A stretch of DNA of 64,000 bases from Todiramphus chloris collaris (taxonomy: Eukaryota > Chordata > Aves > Coraciiformes > Alcedinidae): contig JANVCC010000018.1 in assembly GCA_025345505.1 (NCBI GenBank), positions 35,973,191 to 36,037,190 of the forward strand, in the 5' to 3' direction. Of the stretch, positions 52,301 through 64,000 are shown piece after piece. Position 1 is the stretch's first letter. Every line of letters starts with the position of its first letter. The notes under the pieces were generated by a model that was not told the DNA's origin, searched no databases, and worked only from the letters and a program-made list of their open reading frames with translations. Both the position numbers and the translations under genes were made by a program.

Positions 52301-53102
52301 ACATACTTATCTCAGAGTAAGTAGACTTATGCCTTTGTAAGTAGACTAAGTACAGATTTTCTTCACCCATGTTTTACAAATGTGTGATTATATTATTATA
52401 TTTAGATATCACAAATAAATGCTTTTATTTCTCTTTTCCTTAACCTGGCCCTGCTACCCAGCACAGATCCTACAGTGTCCACAGATAAGAAAGGTCCTCC
52501 CTCTCCCATTGCACAGATCAGATTCTGGCACTGCAGGAATGGAACAGGACCCCGGTGTACCCAGTGACTCACGATGACTGAAGAGGCTCTCTGACATGCA
52601 ACACGATATTAGAAGACACACTTCTCCCTTGCAACTGCTGGGGTCTAGGTCACAAGCAGACCTCCTGCTGACTGCTTCCTACACTGGAGGTATTCTTGCT
52701 TACCTCCCACTCACGGGGAGTAGACCATGGGCTCTGAAAACTTTCAGTTACTTTGAAGGCAGATGTGTGTACAGAGACAAATAAGGTAAGTATTATAATT
52801 ATTACCAGAATGTGGGCATCTAAAACATTTGGAACTTGCACTATTCAAGAAATCAGACACTTTGTTCAGAACTCTTGAAATAATATTTGAGATCTGAATG
52901 CAAACACATTGCATTAATAAGTTGTATTGCTTCTGCTGTGTTTACATTCCCGTTCGATACAGAAAGACTTCAGTCTTGCTGCATAGATCCAGAGAATAGA
53001 TCAAGCCAACAGATAAAAATTAATTAGTGGAAACAGATTGAAGTGCTAATGTCCTTTTTACAGTTCCTCACTAGAAAAGTGAAAATGGGAAAACGATTCT
53101 AA

Positions 53103-53130
53103 CCTTTTAAGGTTTCTGAACCTTAAAAGG
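53103..53130. other. Perfect 12-bp hairpin
   Basis: Left arm CCTTTTAAGGTT (53103-53114), loop TCTG, right arm AACCTTAAAAGG (53119-53130); the arms are exact reverse complements. It lies inside the large UBE3D intron. Confidence 0.9.
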
Positions 53131-55624
53131 AACCCTCTGTTCTTTCTCTCCCATTTCTGCATTTGTCCAGGGACTGGACAGGGACATATCAATTACTGTC
53201 AGAGGAAAATTAAAACCTCAGTTGTGCCTTCTGCTCACTGCAAAACCCGAAAGATAAATACAAAGTAATCTCCAGAAACAAGTGATTTGTAACAAGTCTA
53301 TCTGGGGAAAAGGAAAGAACTGAATACAATCTCACAGTAAAATTCTGCTGCTGAGAACTCCATTCAAGAAAAGCATTTGTGAATGGTTAAGTGGCTTTTA
53401 TCTCAATAACATGTCAAAGTAACTGAATGTGTGTTACGGTAATCAAATGTTCTCAGTGATAAATAACTGAAACTTGATAGGCAAAACTGTAACTTACACT
53501 TCTGTAAGAATGAAGAGTGGTAAGTGAAGTATCTTTCATTTTAGAGCAGGTGGTGGTTCTTGCAATATCTCCCATTCTAAAAATAAGCAGTTTAAATTAT
53601 AATACTTTAAGAGGAATTTTGGATCACTAAAAATCATTTAGTTCACAGAGATTTTCCAGTGCCAACTTCTAAAGATACTACATTAATAAAGGTAATTTTT
53701 CTCTTACATGAAAAACATTAATAATGTAGTATGACCTTTTTTTTCTCTAAATATTAGAATTTTGCATTCTCTCCCTATGTCAAGAGTTTATTTCATCTAT
53801 TAAGTATTTGATCTGTTTGAAAACTAAAAAGGATATACTTGGCAACCTTCAAGATAAACACTATGATGAATCACACATGCTTGTAAGGTGTATATTTCTC
53901 CTACAAAAATATTTAAATTCATTTGAACGTTTGCTTGTCTGTGTGAGACAACAATTTTGTTGTACTCTTATGAGGTCTTGGGCTATAAATTAGTTGTGTA
54001 CTGACTCAGTCTGGAGGGAATGTCTTCTAAAGTTTAAATACACTCCTACCTCTTTAAATCCATCATGTAGTTTCCAAGAGTTTCAAGGAAAAACAACAAA
54101 ACCAAATCAGCATTTAAGTGTGACCCATACAAAATCAACACTTTCTCTCCCATCACTGCAGAATCAAATGCAGAAAACTATTCTTCAATCATACTCCATG
54201 ACCTGCAGACACTGGAGCCACTGCTTAATCAGTATTCTCTTACATTTGTTCTCCAACAGATAAAGCCTTTAACATGTTAGTCAGCATATGTTCTCCACAA
54301 CGTAGACATCAAAGACTGCTGAAATCAAATGTTTTCTTTGTGAGGGCTCCAGTAAACTTGGACATAACCAGTAAAAAATCTATATGGCATTGTACTCAAC
54401 CAACTTCCTCAACTCTTCTCTCACTCCTTCTTCTCCCAGAACCCCCTTTCTTTTTGCAATAAAGCCACCACTGGACTGAAGGCAAGTGAAACACAGAGAG
54501 GCTAAATAGATAGCAGTGAACTTCTGAGTCCTATTGAGAAAGGACTTTCCTTTTGAGAAGACAGTAGATGCTGAGAGTATGCTACACTGACATAGCATTA
54601 TTCATATTATTCTGCTAGGCTACATGCACAAGTATCTTTTAACAGGGACAGTGTTAGACAAAAATGCATCGTCCATGTATATGAAGATGATCATGACCCT
54701 TATTTGTTGCAACCCAACAGATGACACCTGTAAGTACTGAAGATAACTTGGCTTAAACAGACAAATTCCAATCTTGTGAGCAGCTTTTTCTCTTGCAAAA
54801 CAAAGCATAATTTTAAGACAAAAAAAAAAGGTCAGGACTGAAGCTGGAATAGGCAACTATAATTTGCTAAGCTAGTAACTACCCACCTCTACCCTCTTGG
54901 TTTCAGCTGTACAAAGAGGTCCAAATTCTGTACTGTGGGAGTGCAGAGAGGGTTACTCCCATAAATAATTTGACAGATGAGATCAGTTTTTCACAAAACA
55001 CACAGAAATTGAAGGCAAAGAGGGAGATCTGGCTAAACTTACCTATCATTCAGGAGTCAGCCCATGCTCCTTATCTCCCATTGCACAGATCAGATCTCTT
55101 CCAATTTTTCCTTCTCCCTGAATTACATCACCTGGAGCTACGGCTGCAGAGCAGCATGTTCTGAGATCATAAGGGCAGAACACATTGATCCTCCATGGGA
55201 TTGATGGCTCTAGCATCCTCCCACCTTCTCCCAACAGAGCTGGAAAACTGACCAATCTCTTAAAGTGCTGAGAGTTAAATGGGGAAAAATGCATAAATGA
55301 AAAAGCACATTACTGTCCTGTGTTACAGCGAGAACTTCTATTTGTATCATATACTTATCTACGTGTGTCCCTAGAAACAATGTAACTCTTTACAGTGTAA
55401 AAATTAAACAAACATATTTTCTCTGGCTGTAGGAGAAACCAAGTACTATTCCCCTGGCATTTTGCTTAAAACAAACAATTTTTTTTTTTTTAAAGTATAC
55501 AATTTCAAAGAGAAACACCCCTGAGATTAACAGACTGTCCAAAGAACCTTAAAGAAATATTGCTGCCCTGAAATGCAAAACAAGTCAAAAATCAGAACCT
55601 GAGCTCTGAAAAGGCTGTACTTAC

Positions 55625-55794
55625 TCTTTATTCCTGCTTTTAATGCACGGCTGGTAAAGGACTTTGACAGCATTCCAGGTCTCCACAGGTCCAGAGCTAG
55701 GCACGAAAATGTCTCCAAACTGTGTAAAAACACTGTGAGAGGAGGAACTTCCTAAAGACTCCACCAGCAACGTGTCAGAATTTAAAAGCCATAT
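55625..55794 (-). CDS. UBE3D: UBE3D internal coding exon (170 bp)
   Basis: The acceptor (TTTATAG) ends at 55795 and the donor (AAAGA/GTAAGT, close to consensus) begins at 55624. There are 56 full codons plus GA. The peptide opens with IWLLNSDTLLVESLG and closes with WNAVKVLYQPCIKSRNK, matching human LWLLNSDSLVIESL and WSAVKVLYQPCIKSRNE. The middle (serine-rich, then FGDIF) is poorly conserved against human, as expected for a loop. The minus-strand frame is open throughout. It is separated by 5.1 kb from the previous exon and by 25.8 kb from the next. Confidence 0.95.
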
Positions 55795-57932
55795 CTATAA
55801 ATGAAAAAATAATTTATTTTACTGTGGATTACATCAATTTCAATTTGTTCCTTTACTTTCATCCTAAATTAGCTGGTATTAAACCCACATTCTTACAAAG
55901 TTTCAAAAAAAAGTGTTAACAGACATAAATTGACATTTTATTATATTCAGCACAGTCTGCACAGCCTCTAGTGGAGAAAAATGGGTTAATACAATAAACT
56001 GATTCCTGATGTATCACAGTCACTCTTATGATCACTATTTCTGCGAAGCTGCCTCTTTTTGTGGTGGCAACACATTCCCTTTGATAGAAACAAAAGGAAT
56101 AGTACCAAGTCATCTCTTTCAGTACCAAATGGATTATTTCTCCAATTTCACAGGTTTTTTGGGAATTAGTCAAGCATATGGTGTTGAACAACTGAGGATT
56201 AAAGACAAGGAACTGAAAGACTGCCCACGGGAAGTGCCAAAAAATTAAGGCTTTTTAGAAAAAGCAAGATAGTCAGGACTGGATGGAGCTAAAACGTGCA
56301 AGGAAAAAGACAATTAATGTGGCCTAAAAGGATGGCTGGGATTTACAAATGGCTGTAACACACCCATATTTGGAAAATAAACCTTTACCAACTTTGGTAG
56401 GGAGACCACCATTCTGCAGCACTACTTGCCCACAGAAATTCATGGATATTTACTGGGGAGAGTTTTGAAAAACTTGAACTTTTTGCATCATGTTGTGGAT
56501 CTTATTTAATCTTTGTGTGATTGTGCTTCAGCATTCCAACTTGAATTCAGGGCTTTCGTGCTAAGCACTGTACAAAAAAATCAAGCTTTTCCTTTACTCA
56601 CAGCCTGCAGTGGCGAAGTGATTCGAGTTACCAGTGGAAATCAATTTTAACAAGTCCTGAGCCTGTACTAGGTCTTTATGTACGAAATATTTATCATAGA
56701 AAACAGGATTTCTGCAATGCTGCTCACTAGAGAGTAATCTTCTGCTTCTCATGACCTAATCAACTTCAAGTAAAACAAGTTACATGATGTTAGGTAGCAG
56801 ACATATGACATCCCCTGTGGAGGCAGAAAGCCACCGTTAACAGGACACAGTGTGTGTGTTGTAATTGAATGTGACAGTCACAATTTATCAGAGCCCAAGG
56901 CTCAGAACATTACTGTGGAAGTTTCATAAAAGAGGAATGAGATATATTGATAAAGATGTCTTGGGAGGGGATGAGAGGAGGAGAATCACTTTAGCATATG
57001 CACATAAATGACGACAAGCAACTGCACTTGGCTTAGCAAGTGACTGTTCATCAGTTTTGCTCTGTTAACTCATTGTACACACTCATAACCTAAACTGCAA
57101 AATATACCTCATTAGCTAGGACCATTACATGTTGGTGCTTTAAGCCAAGTGTTGAAGAGATGTTGGAGAAAATGGGGAAAAGAGAAAATTGTCCTGTATG
57201 CACAGGCCACTGCCAGCACATTTAGCTTTAACTAAACACAGTCCCTTCCTTATGAAATGATTAACACTCCTCCTGTGAAGAAGCCTCTTGGGATGCTTTT
57301 CAGAAGTAGCTGTCTGCTCCCTTCAGAACCCTTCTTCAGACAAGAAACCAAAGCATTTAATTTGCAACATGGTCCATCGGAAAAGTACTTCCTTCTACCA
57401 CAAGTGTTAGTATGTGGCACCTGACAACAATGTTCTGCCACTTGTTCAGAGTATGTCTTTGTCTCAATAGCAATGCAACAGATTTATATTAATAATTTAG
57501 CACTCAATATAGAGAAAGCAGATGAATCTTTGTGGGTGGAAGACCACTTGGCGATGAGAAAATCAATATCTGAACTACATTTACATCTTTAGACAATAAT
57601 TTCCATCTTTTCCTCATGCATATTTTTTTGATCTTGCATTTGGTCTGAATGAACAATCACAAGACACAGCGTGTTAAATCAGTTTGTATGTGTTATTTCT
57701 GGCTAACATCATTGCCAATTTTGATCTGTGCTTTCAAATATGTTACTCACAATTTACAATCTTTCCTTCCTTTCTACCACTTTGTAGAGCAGAGACCGCA
57801 CAACCAAATTCCTTTCATATTAACTCCAATAAGAGAAGAACCTTTACAGAAAGATATGAAGTCTAGAATTCATTCATAGTGCAGATTGATGACCTTTTCT
57901 GAAATGACAGCGTCAGGAGAAAGTGTTTGATT

Positions 57933-58003
57933 TTTTCTTAGTTTTGGTTTTATTTTGTTGTTGTTGCTTTTTTGTTTGGTTGGACAGTTTGTTTTGTTTT
58001 TTA
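57933..58003. repeat. T/G-rich low-complexity tract
   Basis: Long stretch of T with interspersed G (TTTTGTTGTTGTTG, TTGTTTGGTTGG), without regular period. Confidence 0.85.
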
Positions 58004-60693
58004 AACCACCCTGTCAATAGGCTTCAAAGATGTTCTTAGGACAAAAGCTGCAACAAATTTCAGTTATACTTTGTGGGACCTGATCCAAATAGGTGACATA
58101 TTACAATTTACATGCTGTGATCACCTGTGTCACCAGCATCAATTTATGGACAATTAGGCATCAATTTGAATGTAATATGCCCAAAAAAAAGCTGTTGCTC
58201 TTCCTTGCTAGTTCATTCTCAGTTACTGTAGACACTACCATTACTTTCATCATACTACAGGTTAATTGCAAACATCTTTCATTACAACTTCTTTGTCCTC
58301 ACATTCAGACAGTTCAGATACAGATGTGGCTTGCTCATACTTCACAACAAATAAAGCTTTTTAAGAGAGCTGGGTAGCTAAGTCTCAGTAAGGTACATCT
58401 TATCTCTTGCTGTGATCACTGCAATGACCCCCTTTCCAACCTTGAAACAGGCAAACTTGCTCATCCCCTCCAAGACATGGTCCAAGAATCAGTATCTGAT
58501 TGGCAGGTCTCTCCCATTTTGTTACGTACTTATTTTCCTGGGATATCTTCCCACTCTCTCTCCACTCACTCCTGAAATACAAGCTGCCTTACTTTCAAAG
58601 CACATTACAGCCTAACCCCACTCCAAAAAAATTATCTTTCTTTTGTTACTGAAAGACTAGAGTTAGAATTTGAACACTCAAAAATCTGCCATACACCTTT
58701 TGATTTTCACAAATTTATCTTTCTGGGTTTTATTAGGTTGATTCCATCCATGGGATGAATTCCCTGTATCTATCCAGAAAACTACCTATTTACCTCTTTC
58801 AAACCTATCATTTTTTATAGCACAGAAAAAAATGACATCTATCAAGATGCTGCTATGCTGACCAATAATGTACCATTTTACTTGTGTTCTCCTATCTCAC
58901 TATACACTTGCTGTCCTCATTCTTAGCTTGTAAGTCATGCAACTTCAAGGCAGGGAACCCTTCAACAGTGGAGCAAAGACAGGAGGCAGGTGATTAATCT
59001 TTTAGATCATGTGAAGAGGGCAGAGATATAGTTAGGATAAAGAAAGCTGTATATGCCACAGTTCCTGAGACAAGGGACTTTTATTCATTGTCATCCTTTA
59101 AAAAAAACCTTTATAAGTAGTATATAGCTTTCAGGAACCTGCCAACTTAAACAACAGAAACTCATATTGGGGTATCCACAAGCAACATAATTGGTAATGT
59201 TAAGTGATACGTACAAAGGAAATAAGAAAAAGGAGTATAAATTATATGTGTGGTTAGAAAAAAAATTAAAAGGACTTGTGAGACACCTTAACCTTAATCA
59301 ATGGACCTAAGCTGCGTGCATTCACTTATGTAAGCACGAGCATTGTAAATGAGAATCTTTGGCTCGCTGTCAGGACTAACAATTGGGACAGTTGGTCCAT
59401 GATGCATCAATGATGAGACCACTTGTCTAACTTGGCCATGTACTCACAGCCCCAAGTACCCGCAGTTTACAATCATTCATATACACAGTGTTTACATTAT
59501 ACTTGTGTCCACAAGGCCTCTGAGTCCTCAGTCTTAACCTATGACTTCAAAACACCTCTTGGAATATACACAGTACCTAGAATCTCACCCTGGATGTGAG
59601 TAAGGGCTTTCTGGTGTTAAACACACACATAAAAAAATAATAACTCATTAACAAAAAGAAATGGATGCCAATCAGAAGCCAGACCCTATGCTAATTCATC
59701 CTGCTCCTCTAATCAGTGCATGGATAAAAATGCAAATCAGAGCTAAGAGTAATGCCAATCTGCTAAATAAGGTGATTTTTCATTACAAAATAAACAATTT
59801 ATTCTATATAAGCTACTAGACTTAAGCATCAGAATATTAGGTAACTTGGAAACACATAAGCTCCAAAGAAAAGGAAAAAGGTCACAATTTTTAATGATTC
59901 CTCAATTAGATTATACATAGTGACAATTATGGGCCTGCTCATGAGACCTTATTTTATCATCACATAAAAAGCATTTCTCAGTGGTTGCATAAATGTTATC
60001 TTGGCACTAAAATTTATTTAAAAGCAACAGACATACACTCAGAAAATTGTAGAACTTGGACGATGTATATATAAAACAGTTTATTTAATTAGATTGCCTA
60101 CCACAATAAAGTGATTGTATAAGCTTATCCATGGTAAGAATCTACTAATTATCTATTTATTTATCTTTGTGTCTGTGGATTACTCACACAAACTGCAAAA
60201 TTACAAATTCTGTGCCAATATTTAGTTCATGAATAAAAGAAAACATTACTGTTTATACCAATTGCATAGCACTAAGGAAATTCTACCCAAACTCCTATCC
60301 ATCTTAAAAGTTTGAGGAATTCAGCTGTCACTATTTAAATATCAAGCTTAACCAAGTTTAACAGCATTAGAACATTAAGTATAATAGGCAATTTTATTTT
60401 TGTTTGCACTTCACTTCATAATGCAATGTACTTGACTACATAAGTAGTCTCTGCTGACTTAAGACAATATTTGTGAAAGATGCTATATTGATGAACTTCT
60501 GGTGACTAAAGATAAGAAACACTGGAGCAAGAAGATGAGATACATATTATAAGGTCAAAACTTAAGCTTTCCATATATTCCGAATACAAACCACAGTGTT
60601 ATTTCTGTGCTACTTGTGGTGCATCTGTAGCACTTTCATTACTTCCATATTAATAGAGAAAATTTCTATATGTACATTTACACAGATTAAAAA

Positions 60694-60705
60694 GGGGGGG
60701 GGGGG
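60694..60705 (+). repeat. G12 homopolymer
   Basis: Twelve consecutive G, unusual in this AT-rich sequence; C12 in the UBE3D transcript, about 160 nt after a donor site. Confidence 0.95.
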
Positions 60706-60865
60706 AATTTCTTACTTAAACAGAACTCTTTATAACTATTTCAAGAGTTTGAATTTGTTAATTTTCTTCATACAATCATGAACATCACGAATAATACATT
60801 TTAGGAGCTCTGATTCACAGGTTAAACTTTTTCAGCAGGATAAAGATAAAAAAAACAAACCTTAC

Positions 60866-60974
60866 CAGAATATATGTTTTTCCATCATCCCCTTCTACAG
60901 CGAATCTAAACGTGCTTTTAGCAGAGGACAATTCTACAAGACACTGGGCAACAATGCTCTGTACGAATTGAGAC
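60866..60974 (-). CDS. UBE3D: UBE3D internal coding exon (109 bp)
   Basis: The acceptor (TTAAACAG) ends just above 60974 and the donor (ATTCTG/GTAAGG) follows 60866. One base completes an arginine codon from the previous exon, then 36 full codons follow. The encoded peptide includes SIVAQCLVELSSA and STFRFAVEGDDGKTYIL, very close to human UBE3D (SVIAQCLVQLSSARSTFRF). This is the best-conserved stretch in the window and the main reason for the gene assignment. It belongs to the HECT_2 (UBE3D/IPA1) family fold. A run of 12 cytosines in the transcript (G12 on the plus strand, 60694-60705) lies about 160 nt downstream of the donor; no effect on splicing is implied by the sequence. Confidence 0.95.
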
Positions 60975-61833
60975 CTGTTTAAGAATTAACCACATATTAT
61001 ATGTTTTCATAACAACTACATGGGCAGAGTCATTCATATTGATGCAGTATAAGTATATGACTATGTCCATGATGTCAATTACACTACATCCTACAACCAC
61101 TTTTTACTGAGAGATGGGGCTTCTTTATCTTTTTCTCCCTCAAAACTAGAGGACTATTTCCTGCAACAGGAATTTTTTAAACAGATCAGCAGCTTAAATT
61201 GCTCCACATTCTTTATTTTGACCTACACTAAATGTCAAATGCTGATTAAAAGCTTTTCCCTATTATACCTCACATATATGAACACAGAGTTCATAATGAT
61301 GCACATACTTAAAATATAATTCACCAAAGGAAAGAACTATGACTAATACATAGTATGCAATACAAGATAGCTGTATCAAGTTTTATTTCATCTTATTTAT
61401 TTGATCTTAACTACAAACTACAAAAATCTTACTTCCAATGAAACATTTCAAGCTTTACTTAATTTAACTTTACATAATGTAACCTTCCATTTCCATAATT
61501 AGTCAGCAGATACCAGGCAACGTTACACAGTTCAAAATAAGTAAGTATTGTATTATGGCTTATCACCTGAACAGTGAGACACTGCAACACATTATACACA
61601 ATCTCTCTCCTGTGCTACTCACACACATAAAGACAAGCAAACAAAATTGTGTGAGTAAATTCAGACTGCTTTACCTTTACAAAGCTTAATTCTGTGAGGA
61701 TTAAAGAAAATTTGGCCACATTCTGTTTTTATATGTAATTATTCAAGAAACAAATACGTTAGTGCATTTGTAGCATCCTTTCTAAACACAGACCTCAGCA
61801 AATGATCTGATTTTTTTTTTTTCTACTTGTTAC
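60975..61833 (-). other. UBE3D: UBE3D intron, 859 bp
   Basis: Intron between the 70-bp and 109-bp coding exons, splitting an arginine codon (AG/G). Ordinary AT-rich sequence; the stretch of T at 61811-61822 on the plus strand is the only low-complexity element. Confidence 0.9.
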
Positions 61834-61903
61834 CTTGGCGTCGGGTTGAAACTTCCCTCAGATGGTCCAATAACTACCTCGGTGACATAATATTTAATGA
61901 TAT
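61834..61903 (-). CDS. UBE3D: UBE3D internal coding exon (70 bp)
   Basis: The acceptor (CATTTTAG) precedes the exon at 61903 and the donor (CCAAG/GTAAC) follows it at 61834. The exon carries 2 + 22 codons + 2 bases. It encodes a peptide containing KYYVTEVVIG and ending NPTP, matching the human stretch KFYMTEIIIQ followed by a proline-rich turn. From memory this lies in or near the region of UBE3D mapped as UBE2C-binding (about residues 230-260), so this exon may carry part of the E2 contact. It is the most upstream exon I can find: nothing matching the preceding cysteine-rich (CxxC) segment appears in 61904-64000. The exon is short but is supported by its phase match to the next exon only 859 bp away. 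Confidence 0.9.
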
Positions 61904-62659
61904 CTAAAATGACAAAGACATTTTCATGTACAGCAGAACAACCAACCTGTTAAGAGCAAAAGATCGCTATACTAGTCAAACTTTTATTCAGCACTCAATT
62001 AAGAGGTGCAGCAGATGGTCAAATGCTGCTTTGGTTTGTGAGAGGAGAAGCAACCAACAACAGATAACATACATTGCCAGAAGAAAACTGCTCTGAGCTA
62101 ATTATGTGATCAGCAATTTGTCATTCATATTGATCCTTGTTTAACGCTGGGAACAATCATCTTGAAACAAAGCAAACAAGAGCTCAAGCCAAATCTGAAA
62201 GATGAATTGAAAGAACTTTCCTAAAGCACTGAGATCAGCATAGCTTACATAAGTATTTTATGCTGCTCAGTAATGCTGTAGTGAATCACAAGAGACAGTT
62301 TTAATAACAGCACACACAGGGGAATAATTTTCTTCTTTGCTCAAAGAGCAGAACAGGACTTCTTCCAAAAAAAAAATCACACTAACTCAACACTAACACT
62401 GCATTCATTCTGAGTTTCAGTGTAACTGTTCCCCAAAAGCTCCACTAAGACAGCCTTCAGCATAAATGGAAGTGTCCAAGTAGAGAATTTAATTCCCACC
62501 AATAAAGTCAGGTCAAAGATGATTATATTGAAGCTCCGGATCTGTGCTACAAACACAGCCTAACCAGAGAGCCAGCAGAATAGGTTAAGCATACAGAGTA
62601 ATAAATTCATTCCACTAAGCACTAGCATGTGAACAGTAGCAAATATTCATCATTTCCAT

Positions 62660-62790
62660 AAACTTTAAGGTTGGTAGAGATTGTCTCATCTGAGCTCTAT
62701 CCAAACACACCATTAAAACTGGATGAAGGCAAGCATTTCAGGAAGACAATCTGTTTTAAGGATTCCAAAAGCTTGTCAATGCCAAGTAAT
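62660..62790 (-). mobile_element. Possible ancient CR1 remnant
   Basis: TTTAAGGTTGGTAGAGATTG, then TCATCTGAGCTCTATCCAAAC, resembles the reverse-complement CR1 tail (AAGGTTGGAAGAGACC...TCATC...TCCAACC), and the following 60 bases keep a weak resemblance. Heavily decayed; no octamer tail is visible. Confidence 0.35.
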
Positions 62791-63649
62791 CTCCACGTAA
62801 GTACAACACTTTTTTAACTATAGGTTAGGAAATGATATTTTATCTCAAAGCTTAATTAATTAATCTGCTCCACGCTGTGCCTAGTCCTGGGACACAGGAG
62901 GAAAAGAAGCCAGTTCGGTCACTCTAGCTTCCCAGCTGTTACCCTGAGTAAAGAACTGGTGGTACTGCTGCAAGGGCCCTGGGAATCAAGATCTTTGCTT
63001 GCAGAGAGATAGAAGATAGTATCTCCCAAGGAAGTTGGGGGAAGGAAGAGCCGACGGGAATGTCAAAGCCAAATCTGGCCTCCACAGATCCACCACTCTA
63101 ATCCAGCTTTATCTTTAAGGCACTGATACCTGCTCATGAGGAAGAACCAAAGTATTACCGTTGACTGTCAAGTCTGCTCTCTACTATCTTTTCACAGAGA
63201 TGGTTCTGTCTAGACTTACACCATACATCTCTGGTGAGGTTTTTTTGTCTGTTCTTTGAACTCAACATAAATTTCCTACAGTACTGAAGAAACATGGTCA
63301 AAACAATGGACTAACTTCAGCCATGTACACTGTCCAGACCAAATTCCTGCACATCTACACAGTATTTGCCTTTTCCCATACCCACTGATCACATCAATTA
63401 CTGCTTGCTACAACCATCTGAAGGCTTGGATTAAGCCCTTCATTATTCATGATGATCTGTGAAGCTCTTTTTCAACCGCTGCTTCCCCAAAGTAACTATC
63501 TGCTTTGTGGGTTTCAAACATCTTACCTTGATTTTGATTTTATTAAAGCCTGTACTGTTCAGATCCCTGTACAGGACAATCAGAGCCTCGTGTAACAGAC
63601 CTTCTGTCTTGCATGTCCTCATGACTCACTTCTTACATGGGCTTTGTAT

Positions 63650-63721
63650 TTTCTGAGAAATTTTTATATTCTCCAGATCTCTGAATTTCTGAGAAGTTTT
63701 TATATTCTCCAGATCTCTGAA
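63650..63721. repeat. 36-bp tandem duplication, one mismatch
   Basis: Two adjacent 36-bp units (63650-63685 and 63686-63721) starting TTTCTGAGAA and ending CCAGATCTCTGAA differ at one base (A/G). Confidence 0.95.
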
Positions 63722-64000
63722 CTGAGCCAGGCTCACACTGACTGAAGCAGTGGAATAGAGGAATAATGAAAGAACGAACCTTTTTAGTAACAGCCTTATC
63801 ATTGCTTCTGTCCTGGTAATAACTGCATTTTAAAAACCACCAGAGACAAAACTTTAAACTAGTTCAGGTAAACTCTGTGGAATCAATATAATTACAGATT
63901 TTAAACCAATAAACTCGTCATTGAGTTATGATAAGAGATAACCTGTTTCTTTGACAAGGCTTCCTTTCCATGAAAGCGGGATGGCTGCTAGCAATAGTAT

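Larger units (their letters stand above)
29871..55624 (-). other. UBE3D: UBE3D intron, 25.8 kb
   Basis: The intron lies between the 170-bp and 139-bp coding exons; its phase is fixed by GA/C completing one codon. It contains a truncated LTR, three minus-strand CR1 tails, two A/C-rich simple-repeat tracts, an AT-rich stretch and two notable palindromes, each listed separately. The rest (for example 34000-37140, 37600-40300, 45530-49130 and 49310-53100) is AT-rich sequence in which I recognise nothing. Confidence 0.9.
55795..60865 (-). other. UBE3D: UBE3D intron, 5.1 kb
   Basis: Phase-0 intron between two well-supported exons. It holds a T/G-rich low-complexity stretch (about 57935-58003) and a G12 run (60694-60705). 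I recognise no transposon with confidence in it. Confidence 0.9.
29732..61903 (-). other. UBE3D: UBE3D gene, C-terminal coding part (four exons)
   Basis: Four minus-strand exons read in order 61834-61903, 60866-60974, 55625-55794, 29732-29870. Their junction phases agree: the first ends with AG and the second starts with G; the second ends on a full codon; the third ends with GA and the fourth starts with C. The joined reading frame of about 162 residues is collinear with the C-terminal half of vertebrate UBE3D as I remember it (mammalian protein about 389 residues). UBE3D is a HECT-like E3 ligase that binds the E2 enzyme UBE2C and cyclin B in vitro, and has been linked to the 3'-end processing nuclease CPSF73. 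Introns are 859 bp, 5,071 bp and 25,754 bp. The 5' exons lie beyond position 64000. The terminal exon is not identified. Frame and splice borders are seen; identity rests on recognised motifs; function is family knowledge. Confidence 0.93.
61904..64000 (-). other. UBE3D: UBE3D upstream intron (partial), no exon seen
   Basis: This lies upstream of the 70-bp exon on the minus strand. I looked for the preceding cysteine-rich coding segment of UBE3D and did not find it, so the upstream exon is probably beyond the window. It holds a possible old CR1 remnant (62660-62790) and a 36-bp tandem duplication (63650-63721). Confidence 0.75.

Noticed and set aside
58880-58965. Motif resembling the 3' part of ancient MIR/L3-type repeats (GTAAG...CAAGGCAGGGAACC)
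   Set aside because: Similarity covers only about 25 bases and could be chance.

Overview
This window is vertebrate, almost certainly bird, nuclear DNA. It is AT-rich and mostly non-coding, with no long open reading frames. It holds truncated CR1 LINE tails with the avian-type ATTCTGTG-like 3' end, and solo long terminal repeats (LTRs) of endogenous retroviruses bounded by 5-bp target-site duplications, as expected for the ERVL class common in birds. No prokaryotic gene organisation is present. I cannot resolve the species.

The only protein-coding gene I can support is UBE3D (also called UBE2CBP or H10BH), a HECT-like E3 ubiquitin ligase, on the minus strand. Four consecutive coding exons are visible at 61834-61903, 60866-60974, 55625-55794 and 29732-29870. 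All four have AG/GT splice borders, their phases fit together, and together they encode about 162 residues of the C-terminal half. The first exons lie beyond the right edge. The very short terminal exon expected from the mammalian protein was not found with confidence; it lies somewhere left of 29732 or outside the window.

Layout: 1-29731 is the intron or 3' flank after the last recognised exon. It holds two CR1 fragments, a solo LTR (16094-16800), a second solo LTR (21297-22410) and a CpG-richer patch (about 25670-28140). The 25.8-kb intron 29871-55624 holds a 5'-truncated LTR (about 30925-31930), three CR1 tails on the minus strand, A/C-rich simple repeats, a heat-shock-element-like palindrome and a 12-bp hairpin. 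The introns 55795-60865 and 60975-61833 and the stretch 61904-64000 are largely featureless.

The most interesting signal is the relationship between the two related LTRs 9.5 kb apart. About 835 bp of shared core is 97% identical (25 substitutions counted), while the sequence on both sides, still homologous, is much more diverged. This is a mosaic pattern typical of ectopic gene conversion. I see no complete provirus, RNA gene or evident new system.
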